Part shown: in pieces, positions 42,729 to 51,386 of the stretch
Position numbering within the stretch: position 1 is the stretch's first letter
How the letters are laid out: each line of letters begins with the position of its first letter
Assembly (NCBI GenBank): GCA_031976225.1
Contig: DALYLQ010000006.1
Location: 1 to 64,000, forward strand
Direction of reading: 5' to 3'
Origin: UBA10646 sp003456175
Lineage (GTDB): Bacteria; Bacteroidota; Bacteroidia; Chitinophagales; Chitinophagaceae
Length of the DNA stretch: 64,000 nucleotides
Translations under genes and position numbers: made by a program
The notes under the pieces: model-generated
Seen by the model: only the letters and a program-made list of their open reading frames with translations
Databases searched by the model: none
What the model was told of the DNA's origin: nothing

Positions 42729-43493
42729 TTACTTTTTATCGAGATAAAGCATAAATGTATCGCCACGCAAGCCTATACGCATTGCTTCGAGCGGAATTAC
42801 TTCGGTTGGAGCAATATTGCCTAAGTTAACATTACAGCCTAACAACTCTAGGAAGTATAGCTGCTGTGCTTTTTGTGGTGCTTCCCAAATAATACGTTCA
42901 CCAGGAATTTGGGTTAAAATTTCTTGCACTAAGCCTTCGCGTACTTCACCACTACCACGATAAATGCCTACGTTACCAGCTTCACGAGCTTCGGCAATTA
43001 CGTAAGTGCTGCCCGCTTCTAACTCGGCCTTCATTAATTCGATCCACTTGTACGGTGGTATAATGTGCGCCGCATCTTTACTACCTACTTCGCTAAGTAC
43101 AAGACCGTGCTGGGTAAGTTTTTCAATGTAACCGCACTTTTCGGCATGCGGTATGGTAATACTACCATCGCTAACCTCCATGTACGTAATACCATAATCT
43201 TTACAAATAGCGATATAATCTTCGAACTGATTACGAATGAGAAAGGCTTCGAAAAGCGTACCACCAAAGTAAATGGGGATATTATAGCTCTTGTATACTT
43301 CAATTTTTTCGCGGAGGTTAGGCGTTACATAGCTTGTTCCAAAGCCAAGCTTAACAACATCTACATGTGGTGCTCCAACGCTTAAAAAATTATGTACTTC
43401 TTGTATGCTCAAGCCCTTATCCATAACCATGGTTAATCCGTTGGTACGTGGTTTCGCCAAGCGGTCGGGCATTTGTGATAAATTGAAATTCAT
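42729..43493 (-). CDS. Phosphosulfolactate synthase-like protein (ComA family)
   Basis: 254 residues of the ComA/YitD TIM-barrel family: TMVMDKGLSIQEVHNFLSV, DVVKLGFGTSYV, YFGGTLFEAFL, EVSDGSITIPHAEK and AEAREAGNVGIYR are hallmark stretches. ComA joins sulfite and phosphoenolpyruvate to phosphosulfolactate, the first step of coenzyme M synthesis in methanogens. In Bacteroidota the role is not clear to me; sulfolactate or a sulfonate-lipid precursor is possible. No ComB/ComC gene is next to it. It is coupled to aroE (zero spacing), so it shares its mRNA. The family is confident, the reaction is inferred. Confidence 0.87.
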   Translation of the reverse strand: MNFNLSQMPDRLAKPRTNGLTMVMDKGLSIQEVHNFLSVGAPHVDVVKLGFGTSYVTPNLREKIEVYKSYNIPIYFGGTLFEAFLIRNQFEDYIAICKDYGITYMEVSDGSITIPHAEKCGYIEKLTQHGLVLSEVGSKDAAHIIPPYKWIELMKAELEAGSTYVIAEAREAGNVGIYRGSGEVREGLVQEILTQIPGERIIWEAPQKAQQLYFLELLGCNVNLGNIAPTEVIPLEAMRIGLRGDTFMLYLDKK

Positions 43494-43576
43494 TCGGCTG
43501 CTTTTTTCTAAAGTGCGGCGAAAATAATAAATACAGCCTAAATGCTATAATCTACCGAATAAATAGACTAAAAAAG

Positions 43577-45010
43577 TTACAATTTCTTCCCTTTTTTATA
43601 CCGTGCAATTAAATCTACCACTTGATGGCTTTGTAAAATGGCAGGATTAAGTTCTACAAATTTTTTCAGCAATTTAGGAGACTCTTCCATGCCTTTCTCG
43701 AGTTGGAGTACAGCTTCTTTGGTTTCGCCGAGGGCAAAATGACAAGCACTCATAAGGAATAGGAAAATAGGCTTATTTTCTGTAGCCTGCAATGCGGCAT
43801 GGCATTGTTGTATAGCTTCTTCAAAGTAACCCGCTTTGAATAAACAGCTAATTAAAGCCTCCCAACTACTGCTATTACGAGGACGGGCACGAACGGCAAT
43901 ACTTAAATAATGAACCGCTTCTTTGTATTGGCCTAATTGAAAATAGCATTCGCCCATTGCCAAATTATATTCTGGCACTTGCCGATGTACTCGCATAGCA
44001 GTTTCTAACTGCTTTATTGCTTGGTGATATTGGCCTTCATTTACGTAAGTACAGGCTATTTTATAGTATAACTTACTATCGTCGGGGCTTAAATGTGAGG
44101 CTTTGCGGTAATGAAAACGGGCTTGTGCAAAATTTCCTAACCGTTCAAAACAATGGCCAATAGCTTCAAAAATTACATCTTCGGGGCGTGCCAACTCTGT
44201 TAGACGTTTTAAAACTTCGATGGCTTCTTTGTATTTGCGTAAGCGTATATAGGCATCGCCCATGTTACGGTAAGCATAATCGAACTTTTCATCGATTGTA
44301 ATGGCGAATTGATAGGCATCGATGGCTTTTTCGTACAGTTTAATGCCTTGGTAGGCGCAGGCTAAATTGAACCAAGCCAACTCGTTGTATGGAAAAGCAT
44401 CAATGATAGCCATATGCAGTCTGATACTTTCTTCATTACGGCCGGTGAAATCAGTCCAAAAGCAAATTTTATAGAGTGCTTCTTCGTTGTTAGGTTCTTG
44501 TTCAAGAATTAGCTTCAAGCAATCGAACACTTTATCAAAATCTTCGTAATCGTCGTACACATCGGCGAGTTCAAATAACAGATCCACCTTTTCATCGCCA
44601 TCGAAAATGCGTATGGCTTCTTCAAGCAACGCCACAGCTTGCGGCTGCATATCGAGCGCCAAGTAAGCGTCGGTTTTTAAAATATATAGATTGATATCGC
44701 TACTGTCGAACAATTCTGCTTGTTCTAAAATATCTAAAGCTTCTTGATAACGGCGAGTTGCAAGCAATAAATCGGCCTTTTTGATGAGCAGGTGCGACGA
44801 ATAAGGGAAATATTCTAACCCTGTTTCCGCAGCTTCGAGTGCCGCCGGAAGGTCGTCAGTGTCATCAAAATAGTCGATGATACGTTCATAGGCCTCTTCT
44901 TCTAAAAAAGCAGCACCACTACCGTGGCGTAAGTTATGATACTGTTGTACCAAACTCGCTAGCTCTTCACGGCTATGATCATCATCCTGATATGGAAAAT
45001 CTTCAGACAT
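43577..45010 (-). CDS. TPR-repeat protein, 477 aa
   Basis: A cytoplasmic protein of tandem tetratricopeptide repeats from about residue 60 to the end, for example NLACAYQGIKLYEKAIDAYQ, YKIACTYVNEGQYHQAIKQL and NLAMGECYFQLGQYKEAVHY. The start at 45010 (MSEDFPYQDDDHSREELASL) is preferred because the upstream extension is basic and non-conserved in style. There is no signal or membrane segment. It is a likely protein-protein scaffold. Such a protein is very common in Chitinophagales, but I know no role. It is monocistronic. Confidence 0.85.
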   Translation of the reverse strand: MSEDFPYQDDDHSREELASLVQQYHNLRHGSGAAFLEEEAYERIIDYFDDTDDLPAALEAAETGLEYFPYSSHLLIKKADLLLATRRYQEALDILEQAELFDSSDINLYILKTDAYLALDMQPQAVALLEEAIRIFDGDEKVDLLFELADVYDDYEDFDKVFDCLKLILEQEPNNEEALYKICFWTDFTGRNEESIRLHMAIIDAFPYNELAWFNLACAYQGIKLYEKAIDAYQFAITIDEKFDYAYRNMGDAYIRLRKYKEAIEVLKRLTELARPEDVIFEAIGHCFERLGNFAQARFHYRKASHLSPDDSKLYYKIACTYVNEGQYHQAIKQLETAMRVHRQVPEYNLAMGECYFQLGQYKEAVHYLSIAVRARPRNSSSWEALISCLFKAGYFEEAIQQCHAALQATENKPIFLFLMSACHFALGETKEAVLQLEKGMEESPKLLKKFVELNPAILQSHQVVDLIARYKKGKKL

Positions 45011-45135
45011 ACGCCGATTGTTACTGAAAAGTAATGGGTACAACTGAAAAAAATAAATTTTTTGTGTAACATTTTTATGAAGGCAACGTTTTAACAAAAA
45101 AGGCGTCTATATCTTAAACCTTTCTTAAAAAAACA

Positions 45136-45143
45136 TATCTTTG
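45136..45143 (+). promoter_or_regulatory. -7 box four bases before the 45148 gene
   Basis: An exact TATCTTTG, then TATC, then ATG. This implies a leaderless mRNA. No -33 box is clear. Confidence 0.6.
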
Positions 45144-45147
45144 TATC

Positions 45148-45495
45148 ATGGCAAGTTCTATCAATATCAAAAAAGTGGCGGCAATGAGCATGTGCTTTGT
45201 GCTTGCACAGATAGCATTTGCTTCTTACACTGGTAAAAGCGGCGATAAAAAACAAAGTACAGCAAGCCTTATTAGTTTAAAATCACTTGCTTTATACAAG
45301 AAAAATTATAGCCTTACATCATTACGTCCAACTACATGGCAGTTTAAAGGAGCTTTTGAGCTTCCTGCACCGCAGCAATCGAGCAGTGTAAGTTTGGTTC
45401 GTATGGAAAAGGGGCATACCACTTATGTATTTCCCTACAAGTTCAAACCCGTGAAAGTACCCAAGTTTATTACGCCAATGCCTAAACAGCAATAA
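45148..45495 (+). CDS. Hypothetical small secreted protein, 115 aa
   Basis: I do not recognise this protein. An N-terminal signal-like segment (AAMSMCFVLAQIAFA, about residues 11-25) is followed by a basic, proline-rich, probably unstructured tail (FPYKFKPVKVPKFITPMPKQQ is the C-terminus). A -7 box lies four bases before the ATG and a terminator follows eight bases after the stop, so it is a real single-gene unit. Confidence 0.7.
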   Translation: MASSINIKKVAAMSMCFVLAQIAFASYTGKSGDKKQSTASLISLKSLALYKKNYSLTSLRPTTWQFKGAFELPAPQQSSSVSLVRMEKGHTTYVFPYKFKPVKVPKFITPMPKQQ

Positions 45496-45502
45496 CTTTA
45501 TC

Positions 45503-45527
45503 AAAAGCCTCTTCGTGAGGCTTTTTT
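45503..45527 (+). terminator. Terminator
   Basis: AAAAGCCTC / GAGGCTTTTTT with a TTCGT loop, just after the small secreted protein gene. Confidence 0.9.
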
Positions 45528-45541
45528 GTTGTACTACATTT

Positions 45542-45555
45542 ACCTTACGGTAAAT
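45542..45555 (+). repeat. Dispersed TTRCGGYAA repeat (intergenic)
   Basis: A perfect ACCTTACGGTAAAT copy between the terminator and the next ATG. Confidence 0.88.
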
Positions 45556-45583
45556 GATGATTGCTATTTAAACCTAAAACGTT

Positions 45584-46216
45584 ATGCGACAAATACTTAC
45601 GGTTATAATTACATCGGCATTTTTCCTATCGAGTTTCACCACACGCACTAACGATAGCGAAACAGCTAAAATTCAAGCCTTGTATAAAGCTTATGAAACA
45701 GCCGTAGATAAAAAAGATACCAAAGCCATTTTGAGTATGCTCAGTACTAGTTCAAAACAATACTTCGATAAAGTGTTACTCTTGGCCAAAAAAGCAAAAA
45801 AAACAGAAGTAATGCAGCTTCCGTTGAGTGACAAAGTTGCTGTTTTAACCTTGCGACATACCACTACCGACCAAGAGTTACTTGCCATGAATGCACAAAG
45901 TTTTATGATGCAATCAATGGATAAAGGATTGAAGAAAAACATCAACACACAAAATACGCTTGGCCCTATTATTATTAAAGGCAATACAGCAACAGCACCA
46001 TTGGTGGTAAACGGGAAGCCATCACCAGTAGCTATGACATTTGTGAAAGAAGGCACTGCATGGAAATACGATTATACCGCCCTTTTGAACAATATGAATC
46101 AAATGATGCAAATGTTTGCTGCACAAGCTAATAACGAAGCTTTTTTGATGCAAATGCTACAAGGCATCAATGGCAAAAAACCAGATGCTTCTATTTGGAA
46201 TACTGTTATGAACTAA
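45584..46216 (+). CDS. Secreted NTF2/DUF4878-like protein
   Basis: 210 residues: a signal peptide (MRQILTVIITSAFFLSSFTT), a helix with an NTF2-like pattern (KIQALYKAYETAVDKKDTKAI), then beta strands (GPIIIKGNTATAPLVVNGKP; MTFVKEGTAWKYDYTALL) and a Met/Gln-rich helix end. Such proteins are periplasmic ligand or lipoprotein-like domains without catalysis shown. The 3' end overlaps the convergent PAP2 gene by 11 bases. Confidence 0.75.
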   Translation: MRQILTVIITSAFFLSSFTTRTNDSETAKIQALYKAYETAVDKKDTKAILSMLSTSSKQYFDKVLLLAKKAKKTEVMQLPLSDKVAVLTLRHTTTDQELLAMNAQSFMMQSMDKGLKKNINTQNTLGPIIIKGNTATAPLVVNGKPSPVAMTFVKEGTAWKYDYTALLNNMNQMMQMFAAQANNEAFLMQMLQGINGKKPDASIWNTVMN

Positions 46217-46868
46217 ACTGCGGTTGAAAATTTTTTTTGATATCGGGGGTAAATCGTGCTTGTACATAAAACCCTACCCAAATACTAATGACCGATACAA
46301 GCATGCCTGCTGCCACATCGAGTGGAAAATGTTGTGCCACATAAATACGAGAGTACCCTACTAATAAGGCATATAACAAGCCAACCCACAGCCACCATGA
46401 TTGTCGCATGAGTAATGCAAGGAGTAAATAAATACAAAAAGCAGTAGTAGTATGCCCCGATGGAAAACTATTGATTTCGTGTGGCTTAATAAAACTAACC
46501 GTATGAATCAGTGATTTATCGGCAATAGCGCTGTATGGACGAGCTTCATTTGGCAGTATTACATATTTACAAAACTGCACCAAAACTGTACTAGTTAAAA
46601 AAGTAGTGAGTACCAGTGGAAAAAAATGCTTCTTCTTAAAATGATATAGTAGTAGGAGTAATACAACCACCCACATAGCACCATCTCCAGCATTGGTGAA
46701 AATACCCAGAAAGTAATCTACACCGATGCCCAAATTAGCATTTAGGTACAAAAACAATTGCTCTTTGCCAATAATTGCAGAAGCAATTAAAATGCTTACG
46801 CCAAGCGTAGCTACTGCAACACTAGCCTTTCTAACGCAGCTAGCATTCACAATACAACATTGTGCCAT
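46206..46868 (-). CDS. PAP2 family phosphatase
   Basis: An integral membrane acid phosphatase (lipid phosphatase type). The ATG at 46868 (MAQCCIVNASC) is used; a TTG further upstream falls inside the promoter box. Six membrane helices surround the triad motifs KYVILPNEARP, FPSGHTTTAF and SRIYVAQHFPLD, all intact, facing the outside. The likely substrate is undecaprenyl pyrophosphate or phosphatidate. The length of 220 aa is typical. The 3' end overlaps the opposite gene by 11 bases. Confidence 0.9.
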   Translation of the reverse strand: MAQCCIVNASCVRKASVAVATLGVSILIASAIIGKEQLFLYLNANLGIGVDYFLGIFTNAGDGAMWVVVLLLLLYHFKKKHFFPLVLTTFLTSTVLVQFCKYVILPNEARPYSAIADKSLIHTVSFIKPHEINSFPSGHTTTAFCIYLLLALLMRQSWWLWVGLLYALLVGYSRIYVAQHFPLDVAAGMLVSVISIWVGFYVQARFTPDIKKNFQPQFSS

Positions 46869-46895
46869 ACAGTTGATAATACTGGTAATATCTTT

Positions 46896-46903
46896 CAAAG
46901 ATA
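46896..46903 (-). promoter_or_regulatory. -7 promoter box for the PAP2 gene
   Basis: An exact TATCTTTG on the minus strand, 27 bases before the ATG at 46868. Confidence 0.5.
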
Positions 46904-46943
46904 AACTTTCAGTATGGCGCTGCCTAATGCTTCACCGAAAAAT

Positions 46944-46977
46944 AAAATGGGGATGCATTGGTGTGCATCCCCATTTA
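46944..46977 (-). terminator. Terminator of fabI
   Basis: A 13-bp stem AAATGGGGATGCA / TGCATCCCCATTT with a 6-base loop; on the minus strand a T-rich run follows. The right arm overlaps the start of a dispersed repeat. Confidence 0.85.
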
Positions 46978-46986
46978 CCGTAAGGT
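46973..46986 (-). repeat. Dispersed TTRCGGYAA repeat (intergenic)
   Basis: A perfect minus-strand ACCTTACGGTAAAT copy between the fabI stop and its terminator, sharing five bases with the terminator stem. Confidence 0.88.
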
Positions 46987-46996
46987 TATCACTATT

Positions 46997-47827
46997 TTAC
47001 GCTTCTGTATTATTCTCGATACCCATTTTTTGCATCACAATATCACTAACGCCTGTATTCACATATCCACCATCGTGGAATAGATTTTGCATTGTAACCA
47101 TGCGGGTTAAATCGCTAAATAAGGTAATACAGTAATTCGCACAATCTTCGGCACTTGCATTACCTAAAGGTGCCACAGCTTCGGCATAATCGAAAAAGTC
47201 GCCAAAACCTTTAATACCAGTACCTGCGGTTGTTTTAGTAGGACTCTGCGACACTGTATTCACACGTACTTTTTTGCGAAGCCCATAATGATACCCAAAA
47301 CTGCGGGCAATGCTTTCGAGCATAGCTTTGATATCGGCCATATCGGTGTAGAATGGGAAGGTGCGTTGTGCGGCCATGTATGATAGTGCTACCACACTAC
47401 CCCACTCGTTAATAGCATCGAGCTTCCATGCTACCGATAGCATTTTATGAAGGCTCATAGCACTTACATCGAGCCCTTTCATGAAAAAATCGTGATTGCT
47501 TTCTGGATAGCTAATTTTCTTACGAATATTAACACTCATGCCAATACTATGTAGTACAAAATCGATTTTGCCACCTAGAACTTCTTGGCTTTCGGTAAAT
47601 AACTTGGTTAAATCTTCTATGCTGGTAGCATCGGCTGGAATGATGGTACTACCTGTTTTCTCTGCAAGTTTGTTGATTTCTCCCATTCGCATTGCGATGG
47701 GTGCGTTTGTGAGTACAAATGTGGCACCTTCTTCATGTGCTTTTTCGGCCACCTTCCATGCAATTGAATTTTGATCGAGTGCGCCTGTGATAATACCACG
47801 CTTGCCTTTAAGTAAGTTATGTGCCAT
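46997..47827 (-). CDS. fabI: Enoyl-[acyl-carrier-protein] reductase (NADH)
   Basis: The last reduction of each fatty-acid elongation cycle, in the cytoplasm. 276 residues of the short-chain dehydrogenase fold: the start GKRGIITGALDQNSIAW, the FVLHSIGMS motif and the catalytic Tyr-x6-Lys in PFYTDMADIKAMLE; the SQSPTKTTAGTGIKGF loop covers the triclosan and substrate site. The length is normal for Bacteroidota FabI. It is a single gene with its own terminator. Confidence 0.95.
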   Translation of the reverse strand: MAHNLLKGKRGIITGALDQNSIAWKVAEKAHEEGATFVLTNAPIAMRMGEINKLAEKTGSTIIPADATSIEDLTKLFTESQEVLGGKIDFVLHSIGMSVNIRKKISYPESNHDFFMKGLDVSAMSLHKMLSVAWKLDAINEWGSVVALSYMAAQRTFPFYTDMADIKAMLESIARSFGYHYGLRKKVRVNTVSQSPTKTTAGTGIKGFGDFFDYAEAVAPLGNASAEDCANYCITLFSDLTRMVTMQNLFHDGGYVNTGVSDIVMQKMGIENNTEA

Positions 47828-47884
47828 GTGTAATTGTTTTAAATACGAACGAATTGAAGAACAAATAAACAGTAAGTTTTGAAT

Positions 47885-48094
47885 TTATGGAGCGAATAAT
47901 GTTAGTAGCTGCTCTTTTGCGATCCAAAGCACAACATAAAAATAACTAAAACAAAGAAGTATTACGGCTGCCACCCACACTAAAAACCGAAGGATGCTTT
48001 CTTTAGGTTTAAGCTTTATATTAAGCCAACGACCTGCATACCAGCAAGGTAAGCTTAGCAAAACCAATGGTACCAAAAACGAGATGATGTACAT
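47885..48094 (-). CDS. Small membrane protein, 69 aa
   Basis: Two hydrophobic helices (about residues 3-20 and 36-60) with a basic loop (NIKLKPKESILR). Its ATG is one base after the recN stop codon, so it is coupled to recN. Unrecognised; it could be a conserved small envelope protein. Confidence 0.6.
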   Translation of the reverse strand: MYIISFLVPLVLLSLPCWYAGRWLNIKLKPKESILRFLVWVAAVILLCFSYFYVVLWIAKEQLLTLFAP

Positions 48095-48095
48095 A

Positions 48096-49748
48096 TTATA
48101 CCAATGCTTTCATTTCTCGTGCACTTGCTAAAGCAGCTTCGCTTGGATTTTCGCCTCCAAGCATTTGAGCAATTGCTTTTATACTTTCATCTGTATTAAG
48201 CAGTTTGATATTAGTTGTAACAGCACCGTTGGCAGCAGCTTGTTTGTATACATACAAATGTTGTTGTGCTTTTGCGGCGATTTGCGGTTGATGGGTAATA
48301 CAGATTACCTGACGCCCTTGCGCCAGCTGATACATGATAGTACCCACTTGCTTGGCTGCTTCACCGGAAATGCCGGTATCGATTTCATCGAAAATGAGGG
48401 TTGGCAGGTTCATTTTTTGCGCAACTAAACTTTTAATGCAGAGCATTAGTCGACTCAGTTCGCCACCACTGGCAACTTTGGCAATTGGTTCGTAACGACC
48501 GCTTTTATTAGCATCGAATAAAAAAGTTACCGTATCACTGCCGTGTGGTTGTAAAGTGGTAGGCTGTATTTGCACTTGAATGTTAGCATTGGGCATACCT
48601 ACTTGCTTTAGTAAATCATTTACCGCAAGGGACAAAGGCTGTGCTTGTGCCAAACGAGCTTTACTGATAGCTAGCGCTTGTGTAGTACATTGTTGTTCTA
48701 GTGCTTGTACCTGCTGCTGCTGTGTAAGTATTGCCTCGTCGATATCAAGTACTGCCTGTAGTTTTTTGTCGAGCTCGGCTTGCAATGCTAGCAATTCGTT
48801 GGTATGATTAAGGTTGTGCTTTTTAAGGAGTTTATATCCGATATTGATGCGTTCGTTTAGATGCTCAATGCGTGCTGCATCGTACACAATATCATCGGCG
48901 AGAGAAGCCACTTCGCTGGCAATATCTTGTAGTTCAATGTACGCAGCTTGCAATCTTTCTGTGAGCACCGGCAATTGTGGGTGCTGTTGCTGTTGTAACT
49001 GCTGTAGTAATTGTTTTATTGTTGCATTAATGGGCTGCTCACCTTCGGTAAAAGTATATGCCACATTGGCTAAAGCCGCTTTAATACTTTCTGCATTGTT
49101 TAATACATCTAGCTCTGCCGTAGCATCTTCTAATTCGTTGGGTTGAAAATTAGCTTCGGCTAACTCATTGTATTGAAACTGGTTAAAATCGAACTCTTTT
49201 TTGAACTGCTGTTGTTCTTGCTGCAATTGCGTTAGTGCTTGTTGTGCTTGCCGCCAAGCAGTATATTGATTTTTGTACTGTTGCAACAACTTACCATTTA
49301 CCGCAAGGGCATCTATTACCTCACGTTGAAAATCTTGCTCGCCTAATTCTAGCGTATCGAATTGTTGGTGTACATCTACCAAAGCCGAAGCTATAAAACG
49401 AAGCTGCTGTAGGTTAACAGGAGTATCGTTAACAAAAGCCCTACTTTTACCGTTGGCGGCTATTTCGCGGCGTAACACTACTTCGTTATCGTCTGCATCA
49501 ACCTCAATGATAGCAAGTATTTCAGCCAAAGATGGCTGCATAGTAAAAATACCTTCGACCACACATTTCTGTGTACTATCGAATAACATGTTGGTATCGG
49601 CACGGCTACCCAAAATAAGTTGTAGGGCACCCATAACAATACTTTTACCGGCACCTGTTTCGCCAGTTATGATTTGAAGACCTTGCGTAAATGAAATATC
49701 TAACGCAGCTATAATGGCGTAGTTACGTATATGCAACTTTTGAAGCAT
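48096..49748 (-). CDS. recN: DNA repair protein RecN
   Basis: An SMC-like ATPase for double-strand break repair. 550 residues: N-terminal Walker A GETGAGKS (about 30-37), a long central coiled coil (about 150-370, very Gln-rich: QALTQLQQEQQQFKKEF), then the ABC signature ASGGELSRLML and Walker B LIFDEIDTGISG. Length and order are typical. A TATTTTTA box lies four bases before the ATG. Two repeat copies sit in the coiled-coil and loop parts (encoding LAVND and LAVNG). Confidence 0.96.
   Translation of the reverse strand: MLQKLHIRNYAIIAALDISFTQGLQIITGETGAGKSIVMGALQLILGSRADTNMLFDSTQKCVVEGIFTMQPSLAEILAIIEVDADDNEVVLRREIAANGKSRAFVNDTPVNLQQLRFIASALVDVHQQFDTLELGEQDFQREVIDALAVNGKLLQQYKNQYTAWRQAQQALTQLQQEQQQFKKEFDFNQFQYNELAEANFQPNELEDATAELDVLNNAESIKAALANVAYTFTEGEQPINATIKQLLQQLQQQQHPQLPVLTERLQAAYIELQDIASEVASLADDIVYDAARIEHLNERINIGYKLLKKHNLNHTNELLALQAELDKKLQAVLDIDEAILTQQQQVQALEQQCTTQALAISKARLAQAQPLSLAVNDLLKQVGMPNANIQVQIQPTTLQPHGSDTVTFLFDANKSGRYEPIAKVASGGELSRLMLCIKSLVAQKMNLPTLIFDEIDTGISGEAAKQVGTIMYQLAQGRQVICITHQPQIAAKAQQHLYVYKQAAANGAVTTNIKLLNTDESIKAIAQMLGGENPSEAALASAREMKALV
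48618..48631 (-). repeat. Dispersed repeat inside recN
   Basis: Coding-strand CCCTTGCGGTAAAT, read Leu-Ala-Val-Asn. Confidence 0.7.
49296..49309 (-). repeat. Dispersed repeat inside recN (second copy)
   Basis: Coding-strand CCCTTGCGGTAAAT, identical to the copy at 48618 and again read Leu-Ala-Val-Asn. Confidence 0.7.
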
Positions 49749-49784
49749 GGCGTAAAAATAACCTTAGGCGGCTTATGGCGAAAA

Positions 49785-51278
49785 TTAAAGTCCTTTACAG
49801 CGAGCAATCCCACTTTTAGCACGTTGGTCGAGGCTGTCTTTATACTCATGATCATTCATAGCGATACAACGTTCAAAATATTGAATAGCAAGCTCTTTGT
49901 TGCCTTTAGCTTCGTACAGCATACCTAACTGAAGGGCAGCACGTGCGGCAAAATATTCTGTTCGATGCTCGCCTAATTGTATGGCTTTGAGGTAAAATTG
50001 AATGGCCTCTTCATCTTTACCAAGTTCATCGTAGATACGAGCAACACGATATACAAATTCTAATTGTTCTGCTTCCGATTCAAAATCGTTAGCGGTTTTG
50101 CCATGTAATAAAGTAATAGCATCTTTATTATAACCGCCATCGTTCAATAAACGAGCCTTCAGCAGCAGTGGATGTGGCCACTTTCCGGTTTTAGCATCTT
50201 TATAGGCTTTTTTATCGGCATCGGTATCGGTACCACCTTTAGTTAACACCCATTGGCGTGCTGCATTAGCGGCTTGCATATTACCTTGCAGGTAATAGCA
50301 CCAACTTAGTTTTTGGGCAGCATCTTTCACATAAAACTTGCCTTTAAAGTGGCGTAAAAAACTATCGTAATGCTTGGCCGCTTCGGCGTATTCTAAATGA
50401 TGCAGCCGTACGAAACCCATTTCAAAATCCCAAACAGGTGTACTTAAATATTCCGTTGATGGATTACGCTTGGTAATAACCGTTCTAGCATAATCGGTGT
50501 TTTTGCTATTGATACCTAAGTTGCTGGCGAGATAGGCATATAAGTGATTATTCACAACATCGAGTTGGCGTTGCTGTATGTAGCGAATTGTTTCTTGTTG
50601 TTTATTTTCTACATAGAACTGTAAATAACAATAGTAGAAATTAGCTTCTTCTTGATAAAACTTGCCCCATGCATCTTTGGTATCTACCAAGTTTCGCATA
50701 ATGTTCATCCCTGTTTTCACTGAGCCTTTTAAACCGAACAAGCTCGCTAACCATTTATAGCCATCGGGAATAACGCCTGCCGCTACTTGCACGGGACCAT
50801 AGATTAAATCGTTCGGAACGAAAGCAGGATATTTTTTCCGATTGTCTTTCACTAACATGAAAGCTTTTCGCAAATCCCATCCGGCACTCCAACGCTCACT
50901 AAATTTAATGGCTACAACGGCCTTTTGCAAGTGTACCACACTGCGGGTATATAAGTACCAAGGTGTATTCGTTGGGCCATCGGCCAATTTTTCTATGATG
51001 GCTTCAAACCTTGCTTTGCGCCAACTATACTCAGAAGGATTTTCATTAAAAAATAAGATGAAAAAATGTACGTAGCCTTCTAAATAATCTACGATTAAAT
51101 TCTCTGAGTTTTGAGCTCTTGCTTCTGCAAGTAGCGTTTCTCCCTCTGCAATACGCAATTGCACCAGCTCTTTATAAGCCTTCTGACAGGTTGGGTTAAA
51201 ATCAAATACAGGTGCTGCCCATAATGAGTTGGTATTTACCGTAAGGGTTAACAGCAGTAACATCCACCACTTTCGCAT
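49785..51278 (-). CDS. Secreted TPR-repeat protein, 497 aa
   Basis: The signal peptide (MRKWWMLLLLTLTVNTNSLW) contains a repeat-encoded LTVN. The mature protein is helical throughout, with clear TPR units in the last 130 residues (EFVYRVARIYDELGKDEEAI; AALQLGMLYEAKGNKELAIQ). It is probably periplasmic. A -7 box lies four bases before the ATG. It lies between recN and the large lipoprotein, with its own promoter. No specific role is known to me. Confidence 0.83.
   Translation of the reverse strand: MRKWWMLLLLTLTVNTNSLWAAPVFDFNPTCQKAYKELVQLRIAEGETLLAEARAQNSENLIVDYLEGYVHFFILFFNENPSEYSWRKARFEAIIEKLADGPTNTPWYLYTRSVVHLQKAVVAIKFSERWSAGWDLRKAFMLVKDNRKKYPAFVPNDLIYGPVQVAAGVIPDGYKWLASLFGLKGSVKTGMNIMRNLVDTKDAWGKFYQEEANFYYCYLQFYVENKQQETIRYIQQRQLDVVNNHLYAYLASNLGINSKNTDYARTVITKRNPSTEYLSTPVWDFEMGFVRLHHLEYAEAAKHYDSFLRHFKGKFYVKDAAQKLSWCYYLQGNMQAANAARQWVLTKGGTDTDADKKAYKDAKTGKWPHPLLLKARLLNDGGYNKDAITLLHGKTANDFESEAEQLEFVYRVARIYDELGKDEEAIQFYLKAIQLGEHRTEYFAARAALQLGMLYEAKGNKELAIQYFERCIAMNDHEYKDSLDQRAKSGIARCKGL
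51234..51247 (-). repeat. Dispersed repeat inside the secreted TPR gene
   Basis: Coding-strand CCCTTACGGTAAAT, read Leu-Thr-Val-Asn at the end of the signal peptide. Confidence 0.7.
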
Positions 51279-51282
51279 ATTT

Positions 51283-51290
51283 CAAAAATA
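51283..51290 (-). promoter_or_regulatory. -7 box four bases before the TPR gene ATG
   Basis: TATTTTTG-AAAT-ATG on the minus strand, matching the leaderless pattern. Confidence 0.6.
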
Positions 51291-51333
51291 AAACTAACCA
51301 ACGGCTTAGCGGACTTTAGTTTGTTAAATAAAA

Positions 51334-51360
51334 AAGGTAGCCTTTTTTAAAGACTACCTT
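51334..51360 (-). terminator. Terminator of the large lipoprotein gene
   Basis: On the minus strand AAGGTAGTCTTT pairs with AAAGGCTACCTT (one GU), followed by a T run. Its outer arm uses the first bases of the repeat at 51356. Confidence 0.8.
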
Positions 51361-51369
51361 GCGGTAAAT
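51356..51369 (+). repeat. Dispersed TTRCGGYAA repeat (intergenic)
   Basis: ACCTTGCGGTAAAT followed by ATGATACGC. It overlaps the terminator stem of the gene at 51387. Confidence 0.85.
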
Positions 51370-51386
51370 ATGATACGCTATTGAAA

